Positions 25,370 to 34,537 are shown, numbered from the stretch's first letter. The stretch is DNA of 64,000 nucleotides from Amycolatopsis sp. DSM 110486 (GCF_019468465.1 NZ_CP080519.1:2557001-2621000); one strand, 5' to 3'. Made by a program: numbers and translations. The notes: generated by a model not told the origin, from the sequence alone.

Positions 25370-26301
25370 TGGCCACACCCGTCGCGATCATCGGGTCCGG
25401 CAACATCGGCACGGACCTGATGTTCAAGGTCAAGCGCCTGTCGGACCAGCTGGAAGTCGCCGCCCTCGTCGGCATCGACCCCGCGTCCGACGGCCTCGCC
25501 CGCGCCCGGCGGCTCGGGATCGCCACCACGTCCGACGGGGTGGAGGGGCTCGTCAAGCTGCCGGAGTTCGCCGGCGTGCGGCTGGTGTTCGATGCGACCT
25601 CGGCCGGCGCGCACCGCCACAACTACGAGGTGCTGCGCGAGTACGGCCTGCCGATGGTGGACCTGACGCCGGCGGCGATCGGCCCGTACGTGGTGCCGCC
25701 GGTCAACCTCGACGCCCACCTCGGAGCGGCGAACGTCAACATGGTCACGTGCGGCGGCCAGGCGACCACGCCGATCGTCGCCGCGGTTTCGGCGGTGACT
25801 CCCGTGGCGTACGCGGAGATCGTCGCGTCCATCGCGTCGCGCTCGGCCGGGCCGGGCACGCGGGCGAACATCGACGAGTTCACGGAGACGACCGCGCGGG
25901 CGCTCGAAGTCGTGGGCGGCGCCGAGCGGGGCAAGGCCGTGATCATCCTCAACCCGGCCGAACCCGCGATGAAGATGCGGGACACGGTCTTCTGCCTGGT
26001 CGAACAGTCCTCAATGGACGAAGCCGCGGTGAGGGGCTCCATCGAGGACATGGTGGCGCAGGTGCAGAAGTACGTTCCTGGCTACCGGCTGAAGCAGCAG
26101 GTGCAGTTCGACGCGGTGGACCACCCGTTCGTGCCGGGGCTCGGGCGGGCGTTCCGCGGGGTGAAGGTGTCGGTGTTCCTCGAGGTGACCGGCGCGGGGC
26201 ACTACCTGCCGGACTACGCGGGGAACCTGGACATCATGACGTCCGCGGCCCTGCGCACGGCCGAACGCCTGCTGGAGCTCAAGGAAGGGGCGACGCGGTG
26301 A
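25369..26301 (+). CDS. Acylating acetaldehyde dehydrogenase
   Basis: 310 aa (MhpF/BphJ/DmpF family). Converts acetaldehyde, CoA and NAD+ to acetyl-Co[14 protein letters not shown] is the Rossmann glycine motif, [13 protein letters not shown] holds the catalytic Cys, and [12 protein letters not shown] and [20 protein letters not shown] are family signatures. Normally it channels acetaldehyde directly from the aldolase encoded next, to which it is translationally coupled (GTGA). In a microcompartment operon it is the step that consumes the volatile aldehyde. Confidence 0.93.
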   Translation: MATPVAIIGSGNIGTDLMFKVKRLSDQLEVAALVGIDPASDGLARARRLGIATTSDGVEGLVKLPEFAGVRLVFDATSAGAHRHNYEVLREYGLPMVDLTPAAIGPYVVPPVNLDAHLGAANVNMVTCGGQATTPIVAAVSAVTPVAYAEIVASIASRSAGPGTRANIDEFTETTARALEVVGGAERGKAVIILNPAEPAMKMRDTVFCLVEQSSMDEAAVRGSIEDMVAQVQKYVPGYRLKQQVQFDAVDHPFVPGLGRAFRGVKVSVFLEVTGAGHYLPDYAGNLDIMTSAALRTAERLLELKEGATR

Positions 26302-27311
26302 CGGAGCAGTTGTACGTCCAGGACGTGACGCTGCGGGACGGCATGCACGCGATCGGGCATCAATACTCGGTCGAGCAGGTGCGGACGATCGCGGCGGCGC
26401 TGGACGCGTCCGGGGTCGCGGCGATCGAGGTCGCGCACGGCGACGGGCTGGCCGGTTCGAGCGTGATCTACGGCCACGGCGCCGCCGCGGATTCCGGGTG
26501 GATCGCGGCGGCGGCTTCCGTGGTTTCGCGGGCCAAGCTCACCACGTTGCTGCTGCCGGGTGTGGGCACCATTGACGACCTGCGGGCCGCGCGGGACCTC
26601 GGGGTGTCGAGTGTGCGGATCGCGACGCACTGCACTGAGGCGGACATCGCGATCCAGCACATCCGGTGGGCACGGGAGAACGGCATGGACGTCGCCGGGT
26701 TCCTGATGCTGAGTCACCTGAACACGCCTGACGGACTGGCTTCACAGGCCAAAATCATGGAGGACGCGGGCGCGCACTGCGTGTACGTCACCGATTCCGG
26801 TGGACGCCTGACCATGAGCGACGTCGCCGCGCGGGTTGACGCGTATCGCGAGGTGCTCGACCCCGGCACGCAGATCGGGATCCACGCCCACGAGAACCTG
26901 TCGTTGTCGGTGGCCAACAGCGTCACCGCGGTCGAGCACGGTGCGTACCGCGTGGACGCTTCGCTGGCCGGCCAGGGTGCGGGCGCGGGGAACACGCCGA
27001 TCGAAGCGTTCATCGCCGTCGCCGACCTGCTCGGCTGGGACCACGGCTGCGACCCGTTCGGCCTGCAGGACGCCGCCGAGGACCTCGTCCGTCCACTTCA
27101 GACTCGCCCGGTGCGCGTGGACCGCGAGACGCTGCCCCTGGGCTACGCCGGCGTCTACTCCAGCTTCCTCCTGCACGCCGAACGTGCGGCGAGCCGCTAC
27201 GGCCTCGACGCGCGCGACATCCTCGTCGAGGTCGGACGGCGTGGCTTGGTCGGCGGCCAGGAGGACATGATCGTCGACGTCGCCCTCGACCTCACGGAGG
27301 CGGCCCGATGA
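26298..27311 (+). CDS. 4-Hydroxy-2-oxovalerate aldolase
   Basis: 337 aa (BphI/DmpG/MhpE family). Splits 4-hydroxy-2-oxovalerate into pyruvate and acetaldehyde using a divalent metal. [17 protein letters not shown] has the catalytic Arg and metal Asp, [12 protein letters not shown] and [15 protein letters not shown] the metal His pair. C-terminal [18 protein letters not shown] contributes to the channel with the acylating dehydrogenase. GTG start at 26298 overlaps the upstream stop, and its own stop overlaps the next ATG. Confidence 0.93.
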   Translation: MTEQLYVQDVTLRDGMHAIGHQYSVEQVRTIAAALDASGVAAIEVAHGDGLAGSSVIYGHGAAADSGWIAAAASVVSRAKLTTLLLPGVGTIDDLRAARDLGVSSVRIATHCTEADIAIQHIRWARENGMDVAGFLMLSHLNTPDGLASQAKIMEDAGAHCVYVTDSGGRLTMSDVAARVDAYREVLDPGTQIGIHAHENLSLSVANSVTAVEHGAYRVDASLAGQGAGAGNTPIEAFIAVADLLGWDHGCDPFGLQDAAEDLVRPLQTRPVRVDRETLPLGYAGVYSSFLLHAERAASRYGLDARDILVEVGRRGLVGGQEDMIVDVALDLTEAAR

Positions 27312-28084
27312 CCGCACACGTCGGCGAGCTCGCCACCCGCCTCGATGACGCCGCGCGCGACCGCGTGGCCGAGCAGCAGTTGTCGGCCGATCACGACCTG
27401 TCGCTGGCCGAGGCGTACGCGGTGCAGCACGCGCTGGTGTCGCGACGGCTCGGGCGCGGGGAGACGCGGGTCGGCGTGAAGCTCGGCTTCACGAGCCGGG
27501 CCAAGGCGGCGCAGATGGGCGTGTCCGAGGTGATCATCGGGCAGCTGACCTCCCGGATGCACGTCGAAGAGGGCGCGGAGATCTGGCTGGGCGCGTATGT
27601 GCACCCGCGGGTCGAGCCCGAGATCGCGTTCCGGCTGGCGCGCAACATCGATCCGCAGCTGTGGACGGGCAACGTGACCGAAGCCGTCAACGCTGTCGCG
27701 CCCGCGGTCGAGATCATCGACTCGCGCTACCGCGATTTCCGGTTCAACCTCGCCGACGTGGTGGCGGACAACACTTCGGCGTCGGGGTTCGTGGTCGGTG
27801 CCTGGCAGCCGTTGCCCGCGTCACTGGACAACCGCGGGATGGTCCTCGAACTCGACGGCCGCCTTGTCCAAAGTGGCTCCAGCTCGGCGATCCTCGGTGA
27901 CCCGCTGCGCGCGGTGGCCGCGGCGATCCGCATGGCCGGACGGCACGACATCCCCCTGCGCGCAGGTGACGTGCTGCTGGCCGGCGCGGGGACCCCGGCC
28001 GTCGCGCTGGTCGCGCCCGGCACCGTCAGCGCGACGGTGTCCGGGCTCGGCCGCGTGCGGTTCCGCGTGACGTCCGTCCGATGA
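27308..28084 (+). CDS. amnE: 4-Oxalocrotonate decarboxylase
   Basis: 258 aa, same fold as the hydratase at 24557. Decarboxylates 4-oxalocrotonate to 2-oxopent-4-enoate. [34 protein letters not shown] (metal Glu residues), [20 protein letters not shown] and [10 protein letters not shown] match the DmpH/AmnE group. The [10 protein letters not shown] version of the helix separates decarboxylases from hydratases (AAVQKQFGV), which is why the two paralogues are assigned in this order. Mg2+ dependent by family. Confidence 0.85.
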   Translation: MTAHVGELATRLDDAARDRVAEQQLSADHDLSLAEAYAVQHALVSRRLGRGETRVGVKLGFTSRAKAAQMGVSEVIIGQLTSRMHVEEGAEIWLGAYVHPRVEPEIAFRLARNIDPQLWTGNVTEAVNAVAPAVEIIDSRYRDFRFNLADVVADNTSASGFVVGAWQPLPASLDNRGMVLELDGRLVQSGSSSAILGDPLRAVAAAIRMAGRHDIPLRAGDVLLAGAGTPAVALVAPGTVSATVSGLGRVRFRVTSVR

Positions 28085-28097
28085 TGAGGAGGAATTC

Positions 28098-28514
28098 ATG
28101 AGTGACGCCAGGACCGTCGCCGGCAAGGCGACGCCGCGGGGCCGGTTCCCGCACCTCAAGGTGGCGGGCGGGTTCGTCTACGTGTCCGGCACGAGCAGCC
28201 GCCGGCCGGACAACACCATCGCGGGCGCCGAAGTCGACGAGTTCGGCGCGACGCGGCTGGACATCGAGGCGCAGACTGCGGCCGTGATCGAGAATTTGCG
28301 GGATCTGCTCGCGGAGGTCGGCGCGGGGTTGGCGGACCTCGTCCAGGTCACGGCTTACCTCGTGAGCATGAACGACTTCCGGGCCTACAACGAGGTTTAC
28401 GCGCGGTACTTCGATGAAAACGGGCCGACGCGCACGACAGTGGCCGTGCACCAGCTGCCGCATCCGCACCTGCTGATCGAAATGCAGGCTGTGGCGCTGC
28501 TGCCGCGAGACTGA
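28098..28514 (+). CDS. amnD: 2-Aminomuconate deaminase (RidA-fold)
   Basis: 138 aa. Releases ammonia from 2-aminomuconate, giving 4-oxalocrotonate. [38 protein letters not shown] and [19 protein letters not shown] place it with 2-aminomuconate deaminases of the RidA fold; the catalytic Arg of PTRTTV is present. Its presence distinguishes an aminophenol pathway from a plain catechol meta pathway, which needs no deaminase. Last gene of the operon, followed by a strong terminator. AGGAGGAA precedes the ATG. Confidence 0.87.
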   Translation: MSDARTVAGKATPRGRFPHLKVAGGFVYVSGTSSRRPDNTIAGAEVDEFGATRLDIEAQTAAVIENLRDLLAEVGAGLADLVQVTAYLVSMNDFRAYNEVYARYFDENGPTRTTVAVHQLPHPHLLIEMQAVALLPRD

Positions 28515-28520
28515 CCAGGG

Positions 28521-28550
28521 CTGACGGCCCTCCGGCGGGAGGGCCGTCAG
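28521..28550. terminator. Bidirectional terminator ending the microcompartment operon
   Basis: Perfect 13-bp stem CTGACGGCCCTCC / GGAGGGCCGTCAG with a GGCG loop. It starts 7 nt after amnD and overlaps the last codon of the convergent IclR gene. Confidence 0.88.
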
Positions 28551-29323
28551 CGCGTCCACGCCGGTGCGGCGCTGATGAGCCGGGCGCTGATCAAACCGGC
28601 GGCATGGGTGACCGACGCGCGGGCCGACTCGACCACGGCCGTGGTGAACATCCCGGCCGGCCCGGACAGCGAGACGCCTCCTATCGGCGTGCCCGAGGAG
28701 TCGAAGATCGGTGCCGCGACCGACGTCCGGCCCTGCTGGACAGACCGTGAGGCCAGGAATCCGTCCTGCCGGGCCTGTGTGAGTTCGGCTTCGAGCTGCT
28801 TCAGGTCCGGCGCTGGCACGGCGCTTTCGGCGCAGCACTTCTCGACGTGCGCCACGACCTTGTCGAACGGCAGCCAGGACAGCGCCACCTTGCCGCAGAC
28901 CGTGAGGTGCGCCGGCGCTCGCTGGCCCACCTGGTTGGCCGCGGGCACGTGCGACGGACTGGAGTTGCGGTCCAGGTAGACGATCCAGCCCTGCGTGAGC
29001 TGGCACAGGTGCGCGTCCTGCTCGGGCGCGCGGACCAGCGAGTCGAGGATGCCTTCACCGGCTCGCAGCAGACCTGTGCGCTCGATGATCTGGCCCGCGA
29101 GCTCGAGCAGCAGCGGGCCGAGCTGGTAACCGCCGCCGGCGCCTTCGAGCATGCCTTCGGAGACGAGCGTGCGGCACAGCTCGTGCGCGGTGCTGCGGGG
29201 GATCCCCGCGCGGGCCGACACCTGTCGAACAGACAGGACACCCACCGTCGGGCTGAAGGCGCGCAGCACCTTGCACGCCTTCGCGACCGAAGCCACGCCA
29301 CCACGTGATTCGTCGTTCGTCAT
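28547..29323 (-). CDS. IclR family transcriptional regulator (1)
   Basis: 258 aa. N-terminal winged helix (about 10-70) with SVRQVSARAGIPRSTAHELC as the helix-turn-helix, then the IclR effector domain (about 85-250; VCGKVALSWLPFDKV, GGVSLSGP). IclR proteins of this kind activate or repress aromatic catabolic operons in response to pathway acids. It is divergent from the hydroxyquinol fusion gene; the shared intergenic region carries operator B. Its recognition helix resembles that of the second IclR (LPRSTTHSLC), which fits their promoters carrying the same operator. Confidence 0.9.
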   Translation of the reverse strand: MTNDESRGGVASVAKACKVLRAFSPTVGVLSVRQVSARAGIPRSTAHELCRTLVSEGMLEGAGGGYQLGPLLLELAGQIIERTGLLRAGEGILDSLVRAPEQDAHLCQLTQGWIVYLDRNSSPSHVPAANQVGQRAPAHLTVCGKVALSWLPFDKVVAHVEKCCAESAVPAPDLKQLEAELTQARQDGFLASRSVQQGRTSVAAPIFDSSGTPIGGVSLSGPAGMFTTAVVESARASVTHAAGLISARLISAAPAWTR

Positions 29324-29363
29324 TCCACCACGATAAGTGCGATTTCGAACGGTTCCATCAAAT

Positions 29364-29418
29364 GTGTCCCGCGCCGCCGGACACGAACGCTGACTTCTCG
29401 GGCGCTCGCTCCTACCGT
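29364..29418 (+). promoter_or_regulatory. Promoter B of the hydroxyquinol module: IclR-type operator, -35 and -10
   Basis: Operator GTGTCC-N9-GGACAC (29364-29384), -35-like CTGACT at 29390, 17-nt spacer, -10-like TACCGT at 29413-29418. GGAC to -10 distance is 34 nt, as at the other three sites. Unlike the others, no ATG follows the -10; the first gene has its own ribosome site (AAAGGAG) at about 29449. Confidence 0.75.
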
Positions 29419-29459
29419 CATCGCCACCGCACCCGGCGCGCCAGGCAAAGGAGCCCTCG

Positions 29460-31379
29460 ATGTTCAGCTACACCGCCAATCCGGCTCGGGTCGTCTTCGG
29501 CGCGGGCACGATCACCACGCTGGCCGACGAGGTGCGCCGGCTCGGGCCGTCGCGCGTGTTGCTGCTGGGGATTCCTTCGCTGGCGGGTCCGGTGGACCGG
29601 GTCGCGGAGGCGCTGGGTTCGCTGCTCGCCGCGCGGTTCGACGAGGCCGCGATGCACACACCGGTGGACGTGACGGAGCGCGCACTGGCGGTTGCGGTAG
29701 AGAACAATGTGGACTGTTTGCTGGCGATCGGCGGCGGTTCCACGACCGGTCTGGCGAAGGCGATCGCGTTGCGTACGGATCTGCCGCAGATCATCGTGCC
29801 CACGACCTACGCCGGCTCGGAGATGACCCCGGTGCTCGGCGAGACGGCCGACGGGCGCAAGACCACGCAGACCACACCCAAGGTGCAGCCCGAAGTCGTC
29901 GTCTACGACGTGGACCTCACCCTGAAACTGCCGGTCCAGGTGTCGCTCACCAGCGGCATCAACGCCATGGCCCACGCCGTCGAGGCCCTCTACTCGCCCG
30001 ACGCCAACCCGATCGTCGACCAGTTCGCGCTCGAAGCGATCCGGCTGCTCGCCTCCGCCCTCCCCCGCATCGCCGCCGATCCGTCCGATGTGGACGCCCG
30101 CAGCGAAGCCCTGCGCGCCGCCTGGCTGGCCGGGACCTGCCTGGGCTCGGTCGGCATGGCCCTGCACCACAAGCTCTGCCACACCCTCGGCGGCAGCTTC
30201 GACCTGCCACACTCCGAGACCCACACCGTGGTCCTGCCCTACGCCATGGCCTACAACACCACCGGCGCCCCCGACGCCCTGCGCCGCATCGCCGACGTGC
30301 TCGGCACACCCGACGCCGCGACCGGCGTCTACGACCTCATCGCCAGCCTGCCCGTCCCGCACTCACTGGGCGAGCTCGGGTTCACCGAGAACGACATCGC
30401 CACAGCCGCCGAGATCGCCACCGCCAAGCCCTATCCGAACCCGCGCGACGTCACCCGCGACGGCATCGAAGACCTGCTGCGCCAAGCCTGGGCCGGCACC
30501 CGCCCCGCACCCGCCGAAGGCAGCAAGCCCGACCTGCGCAGCCTCACCAGCGAGGTCGTGGAGAGCTTCGCCGCCACTCCGGACACCCGCCTGCGCGAAC
30601 TCCTCCAGGAACTCGTCCGGACCCTGCACTCCTATGTGGTCCGCACCGACCTCACCCAGGAGGAGTGGGAGTACGCCATCGGGTTCCTGACCCGCACCGG
30701 CCAGATCTCCGACGACAAGCGCCAGGAGTTCATCCTCCTGTCCGACACCCTCGGCGTCTCCAGCGTCGTCGACGTGCTCACCAACTCCCGCACCCCCGAC
30801 ACCACCCCGTCAGCTGTGCTCGGGCCGTTCTACGTGCAGGGCCCGCCCGAGACCGCCCAGGGCGCCGACCTCGCCGACGGCCTGCCCGGCACTCCCCTGT
30901 GGACCGACGTCACCGTCACCGACACCCACGGCACCCCCGTCGCCGACGCCATCGTCGACGTCTGGCAGTCCAATGAGGACGGTTTCTACGACGTGCAGCT
31001 CCCCGACGTCGACGGCCCGGTACTGCGCGCCCGCTTCCGCACCGACGCCGAAGGCCGGCTCAAGTTCTGGACGATCGTGCCGTCCAAATACCCCATTCCC
31101 ACTGACGGCCCCGTCGGGCACCTGCTCGACTCGGTCGGGCGCCACCCGTTCCGCGCGCCGCACCTCCACTTCCTCATCGCCAAACCCGGTTACCGCACGC
31201 TGGTCACCCAGCTGTTCGTCGCGGGCGGCGACTACCTCGACTCCGACACGGTGTTCGGCGTGAAGTCCGGCTTGATCGTCGACTTCGCCGAGCAGTCCGG
31301 CCCCGCGCCCGACGGCCGCGAGCCCGCGAACGGCTGGCGCCGCCTCGACTTCACCTTCCGCGTCTCCCCCACCCACTGA
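29460..31379 (+). CDS. Fusion of maleylacetate reductase and hydroxyquinol 1,2-dioxygenase
   Basis: 639 aa in one frame. Residues 1-350 are an iron-containing alcohol dehydrogenase-type maleylacetate reductase (IGGGSTTGLAKAIAL, PTTYAGSEMTP, MAHAVEALY, HHKLCHTLGGSFDLPHSETH). A short Pro/Gly linker (350-358) leads to an intradiol dioxygenase, residues about 360-639, with ferric ligands Tyr458 (GPFYVQG), Tyr544 (PSKYPIP), His568 and His570 (APHLHF). The dioxygenase opens hydroxyquinol to maleylacetate, and the reductase makes 3-oxoadipate with NADH, so one chain carries two consecutive steps, with the domain order opposite to the reaction order. No stop or ribosome site interrupts the junction. 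First gene under promoter B. Confidence 0.92.
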   Translation: MFSYTANPARVVFGAGTITTLADEVRRLGPSRVLLLGIPSLAGPVDRVAEALGSLLAARFDEAAMHTPVDVTERALAVAVENNVDCLLAIGGGSTTGLAKAIALRTDLPQIIVPTTYAGSEMTPVLGETADGRKTTQTTPKVQPEVVVYDVDLTLKLPVQVSLTSGINAMAHAVEALYSPDANPIVDQFALEAIRLLASALPRIAADPSDVDARSEALRAAWLAGTCLGSVGMALHHKLCHTLGGSFDLPHSETHTVVLPYAMAYNTTGAPDALRRIADVLGTPDAATGVYDLIASLPVPHSLGELGFTENDIATAAEIATAKPYPNPRDVTRDGIEDLLRQAWAGTRPAPAEGSKPDLRSLTSEVVESFAATPDTRLRELLQELVRTLHSYVVRTDLTQEEWEYAIGFLTRTGQISDDKRQEFILLSDTLGVSSVVDVLTNSRTPDTTPSAVLGPFYVQGPPETAQGADLADGLPGTPLWTDVTVTDTHGTPVADAIVDVWQSNEDGFYDVQLPDVDGPVLRARFRTDAEGRLKFWTIVPSKYPIPTDGPVGHLLDSVGRHPFRAPHLHFLIAKPGYRTLVTQLFVAGGDYLDSDTVFGVKSGLIVDFAEQSGPAPDGREPANGWRRLDFTFRVSPTH

Positions 31380-31444
31380 GCAGAGCGCCAACGCACCTCC
31401 GGTGCCGGCGAAGTCGGTATAAACCCCGTTCAAGGGAACACGAA

Positions 31445-32620
31445 ATGACCAACACCATCCCCAGCTCGGCCGAACTCATCGCCCGGGCCGACGCCTTGCG
31501 ATCCCAGCTCTGGGGAGACGCCCCGGAGGTCGACCGCACCCGCCGGCTGACCGACCGGAACTTCGCCGCGATGCGCGACGCGCGGCTGATGCAGCTCTTC
31601 ACGCCGCGGCGCTTCGGCGGCCTGGCCGCGGACATGCGCACCTACTTCGAAGTCACCGCCGCCCTCGGGCGCGGGTGTTCGTCGTCCGCGTGGGTCGCCG
31701 GGGTGCTCAACGCCGGCAACTGGATGGTCGCGCAGTTCTCCGAGCAGGCCCAACAGGAAGTCTGGGGCACCGACCCGCTGGCCACGTCGTGCAGCATCCT
31801 GCAGCCGACCGGCGAAGCCGAGATCGTCGACGGCGGGATCAGGCTCAACGGCAAGTGGGCCTACTCGTCGGGCTCGAACCACTGCGACTGGGCGATCGTC
31901 ACGTACCCGAGCCCGAACGCGGTCAAGCCCGAGATGATGCTCGCGCTCCTGCCGATGAGCGACGTCGAGGTCGAGGACACCTGGTTCGTCACGGGTATGC
32001 GTGGCACCGGCAGCAACACGATCGTCGCGCGTGATCTGTTCGTCCCAAACCATCGGGTGCTCCCGCTGATGCCGAGCTTCCGCGGCGAGAACCTCGGCGC
32101 CCCCGACGCCGTGCACCGCACGGCGCTGGCCGGCGTGCTGCCCGTGTCGCTGATGGGCTCGCAGATCGGTGCGGCCGAAGCGGCGCTGGAGTTCGTGATC
32201 GAGAAGGCCCCCAAGCGCCAGATCACCGCGTCGACGTACTCGGTCCAGGCGCAGTCGGTCGGGTTCCAGGTGGACCTCGCCGAAGCGGCGACCACGATCA
32301 AGGCGGCGCGCCTGATCGGCCGGCAGGCGGCGGACACCCTCGACGAGCACGCCGCCGAAAGCGACCTCCCCGACGAGACCATCCGTTCGGGGCTGCGCAT
32401 GGACATGGCGTGGGCCGTGAAACGCGCCTGCGAAGGAGTGGACCGGCTCGTGACCGCCCACGGCACGTCGGCGTTCGGCGAGTTCAGCCCGCTGCAGCGC
32501 ATCTGGCGCGACACGGGCGTCGCCACGCGGCACGCGGCCTTCAACATCCGCATCTCGCAGGAGATCTACGCGAAGGCCCTGCTGGGCCTCAACCCGTATG
32601 AGATCAGTTTCCTCGTCTGA
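31445..32620 (+). CDS. Flavin-dependent aromatic hydroxylase, acyl-CoA dehydrogenase fold (oxygenase component, paralogue 1)
   Basis: 391 aa. Group D two-component monooxygenase with the acyl-CoA dehydrogenase fold (HpaB/HsaA-like). FGGLAADMRTYFEVTAALGR, SSAWVAGVLNAGNW, RLNGKWAYSSGSNHCDWAIV and GTGSNTIVARDLFVPNH are typical flavin- and substrate-binding blocks. It uses reduced flavin from the reductase encoded 27 nt downstream. Next to the hydroxyquinol genes, it probably hydroxylates resorcinol or a similar phenol to hydroxyquinol (inference). Closely related to the protein at 34588. Confidence 0.85.
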   Translation: MTNTIPSSAELIARADALRSQLWGDAPEVDRTRRLTDRNFAAMRDARLMQLFTPRRFGGLAADMRTYFEVTAALGRGCSSSAWVAGVLNAGNWMVAQFSEQAQQEVWGTDPLATSCSILQPTGEAEIVDGGIRLNGKWAYSSGSNHCDWAIVTYPSPNAVKPEMMLALLPMSDVEVEDTWFVTGMRGTGSNTIVARDLFVPNHRVLPLMPSFRGENLGAPDAVHRTALAGVLPVSLMGSQIGAAEAALEFVIEKAPKRQITASTYSVQAQSVGFQVDLAEAATTIKAARLIGRQAADTLDEHAAESDLPDETIRSGLRMDMAWAVKRACEGVDRLVTAHGTSAFGEFSPLQRIWRDTGVATRHAAFNIRISQEIYAKALLGLNPYEISFLV

Positions 32621-32647
32621 ATTCACGGAGCACCAAGGAGAAGCTCG

Positions 32648-33139
32648 ATGTCCGAAGACCTGCCGCGGCAGTTCCGCGAAGTGATGGCACGGGTGGCCAC
32701 GCCGGTTTCCGTGGTGACGGGACTGGCTCCCGACTACACCCCTTACGGCAGCACGGTGAGTGCGTTCGCCTCGCTGTCGATGGAACCGCCGATGGTTCTG
32801 GTGTCCCTCGTCAAGTCGTCCCGGCTCCTGCGCGTCATCCGGCAGTCGGGCCGGTTCGGGCTCAACATCCTCGGCTCGTCGCATTCCCAGCTGGCCCGCA
32901 CGTTCGCCACCAACCTCACGCCGGAGGAGAAGTTCGACGGCGTCGAGTGGGACGTCGAGGGCGAGGTGCCGCGGCTGGCGGGCGCGCTGAGCTGGCTCGC
33001 GTGCTCCGTCGAGCAGGACGTGGAAGGCGGGGACCACATCGTGCTGTTCGGTTCGGTCCTGTCGCTGTGCAGCTGCGCGGGCGAACCGCTCACCTACCAC
33101 CGCCGTTCGTTCGGCACGCACGCGACGCTCGAACGCTGA
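32648..33139 (+). CDS. Flavin reductase component of the two-component hydroxylase
   Basis: 163 aa, DIM6/NTAB family; ATG 32648 with AAGGAG upstream. VATPVSVVTG, STVSAFASLSMEPPMVLVSL, FGLNILGSSHSQLARTFA and EGGDHIVLFGSV match the flavin-binding barrel. It is a paralogue of the reductase at 12442-12936, sharing long blocks. It supplies reduced flavin to the hydroxylase just upstream and possibly to the second one at 34588, which has no reductase of its own. Stop overlaps the merR start (TGATG). Confidence 0.9.
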   Translation: MSEDLPRQFREVMARVATPVSVVTGLAPDYTPYGSTVSAFASLSMEPPMVLVSLVKSSRLLRVIRQSGRFGLNILGSSHSQLARTFATNLTPEEKFDGVEWDVEGEVPRLAGALSWLACSVEQDVEGGDHIVLFGSVLSLCSCAGEPLTYHRRSFGTHATLER

Positions 33140-33510
33140 TGGCCGGGGACGAGCCCGTCGAGCGCCTGACGATCGGGGCGCTGGCCCAGGCTACGGGCGT
33201 CACCGCTTCGACACTGCGCTACTGGGAGAAGATCGGCTTGCTGCCCCCTCCGGAGCGCGTTTCGGGTCAACGGCGCTACCCCGCATCGGCGGTCGGGCTC
33301 GTCAAGTTGCTCCTGCTGCTGCGCGATTCCGGATTCTCGCTGTTCGAAGCGAAGGAGCTCGTGACGGCCCGCGCGATGCCGCCGCACACCTGGCGTGAAC
33401 TCCAGCAACGCAGGCTCGCGGAACTCGACGAGCGCATCGCTTCAGCCCAAGCCGCCCGGGCCGAGATCACGAGCGGGCTCGCGGGAATCTTCGGCAGCGC
33501 ACCGAACTGA
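33139..33510 (+). CDS. MerR family transcriptional regulator
   Basis: 123 aa. LTIGALAQATGVTASTLRYW is the MerR winged-helix start, EKIGLLPPPERVSGQRRYP the wing, followed by a helical dimerisation segment (RRLAELDERIASAQAARAEI) and no Cys-rich metal-binding tail. Translationally coupled to the flavin reductase, so it likely regulates the hydroxylase genes. The ligand is unknown; a spaced MerR-type promoter was not identified. Confidence 0.85.
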   Translation: MAGDEPVERLTIGALAQATGVTASTLRYWEKIGLLPPPERVSGQRRYPASAVGLVKLLLLLRDSGFSLFEAKELVTARAMPPHTWRELQQRRLAELDERIASAQAARAEITSGLAGIFGSAPN

Positions 33511-33536
33511 ACCAGGGCACCGAATCGAAGACTTCC

Positions 33537-33569
33537 GCTGGGGGCGCCGACCTCGTCGACGCCCCCAGC
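33537..33569. terminator. Bidirectional terminator between merR and doxX
   Basis: GCTGGGGGCG (33537-33546) pairs perfectly with CGCCCCCAGC (33560-33569) between the convergent genes. Confidence 0.8.
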
Positions 33570-33572
33570 CCG

Positions 33573-34130
33573 CTACGCGGTGGCCGCCACCTCGTTCTCC
33601 GCAGCCGCACGCCGGACCCTCACCGTGCGGAAGATCGGCGGCAACGCGGCCAGGATCGCCAGCACGACCGTGGCCAGGCCGATCAGCGCCGCGCGCTCAC
33701 CCGCGCCGTACCACGGCAGATCGAGTCCGCTGTCGAGCGAAATCACACCCGGGCCGCTGAAGGCGAACGAAATCGCCATGATCGCCAGGGTGAGCGGGTA
33801 CTCGCCGCCGCCCAGCGAGTTCCAGAGCGCGCCGCTCTTCGCGCTCATGGCGAAACCCGCCACCAGCATCGTGCCGGCGCCGATGGCCGCGCCGAGTGGC
33901 GTGGCGAAACCGACGACGATCAGCAGCGCCGCACTCAGCTCACACCAGGCGGCGAGCTTCGCCAGCGGCCGCGCCGGCACCTGCCCGAGTGCCGTGAAGA
34001 CGGCCGCGATCCCGTCCAGGCCCGGGCCCCGGAACCACCCGCGCAGCTTCTGGGTGGCGTGCGCGTACAGGATGAACGCCACCAGCAGCCGCAGGAGCAA
34101 GAGACCGACATCGGCCATCGTCACACTCAT
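33573..34130 (-). CDS. DoxX family membrane protein
   Basis: 185 aa from ATG 34130 (TACCTGGAA upstream). Four hydrophobic spans at about 7-24, 62-80, 83-97 and 112-130, plus one at 146-164. Signatures are LLLRLLVAFILYAHATQKL near the start and PARPLAKLAAWCELSAALLI, as in DoxX/DoxD-type proteins (PF07681). These are linked to quinone-dependent redox processes and thiosulfate oxidation, but many have no known role. Reads away from promoter C; its own leader is the region 34131-34350. Confidence 0.85.
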   Translation of the reverse strand: MSVTMADVGLLLLRLLVAFILYAHATQKLRGWFRGPGLDGIAAVFTALGQVPARPLAKLAAWCELSAALLIVVGFATPLGAAIGAGTMLVAGFAMSAKSGALWNSLGGGEYPLTLAIMAISFAFSGPGVISLDSGLDLPWYGAGERAALIGLATVVLAILAALPPIFRTVRVRRAAAENEVAATA

Positions 34131-34352
34131 TTCCAGGTACCTCCGAACTAGAATCACCGTCGTCGGCGAAACGCAAATCGCGAGACGCTCAGCCGAAATG
34201 CACTGAGCGCGAGAACCGTGCCACGGTCGTTCCCGGGAATCCAGGTATTCGTCCCCCAGAACTGGACACGGCATTTGATATCCGAAATCGACGACAGTAA
34301 GTTTCCGACCGCCGGTCGCGGTCGCGCCGCTTCGCCCACATCGCGAGAAGTC

Positions 34353-34407
34353 GTGTCCGGCCTCGCTGGACACCGGTGCTGACTTCGACGCTCGGCGCAC
34401 CTAGCGT
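34353..34407 (+). promoter_or_regulatory. Promoter C: IclR-type operator, -35 and -10 upstream of the second hydroxylase
   Basis: Operator GTGTCC-N9-GGACAC (34353-34373), -35-like CTGACT at 34379-34384, 17-nt spacer, -10-like TAGCGT at 34402-34407. GGAC to -10 distance is 34 nt. ATG 34415 of a 40-codon frame follows 7 nt after the -10. Confidence 0.78.
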
Positions 34408-34414
34408 CTGCGCC

Positions 34415-34537
34415 ATGGCACCCGTCTTCCTGCTCACGCCCGGCACCGACGCCGGGCGTCCGGATGTGGCCGGGACGCTCACACCGTCAATTCAAAGGAT
34501 CGGCACACCGCACGCGGAGTCGGATTCGACAAATTGA
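34415..34537 (+). CDS. Short open frame (40 aa) at the 5' end of the promoter C transcript
   Basis: Starts 7 nt after the predicted -10 and so would be leaderless. It begins MAPVFLLTP, resembling the starts of the genes under promoters A (MSRVFHLSP) and D (MSSVFRMSP), and ends 50 nt before the hydroxylase ATG. It may be a leader peptide or the remnant of a larger gene's start. Nothing similar is known to me, and translation is unproven. Confidence 0.45.
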   Translation: MAPVFLLTPGTDAGRPDVAGTLTPSIQRIGTPHAESDSTN

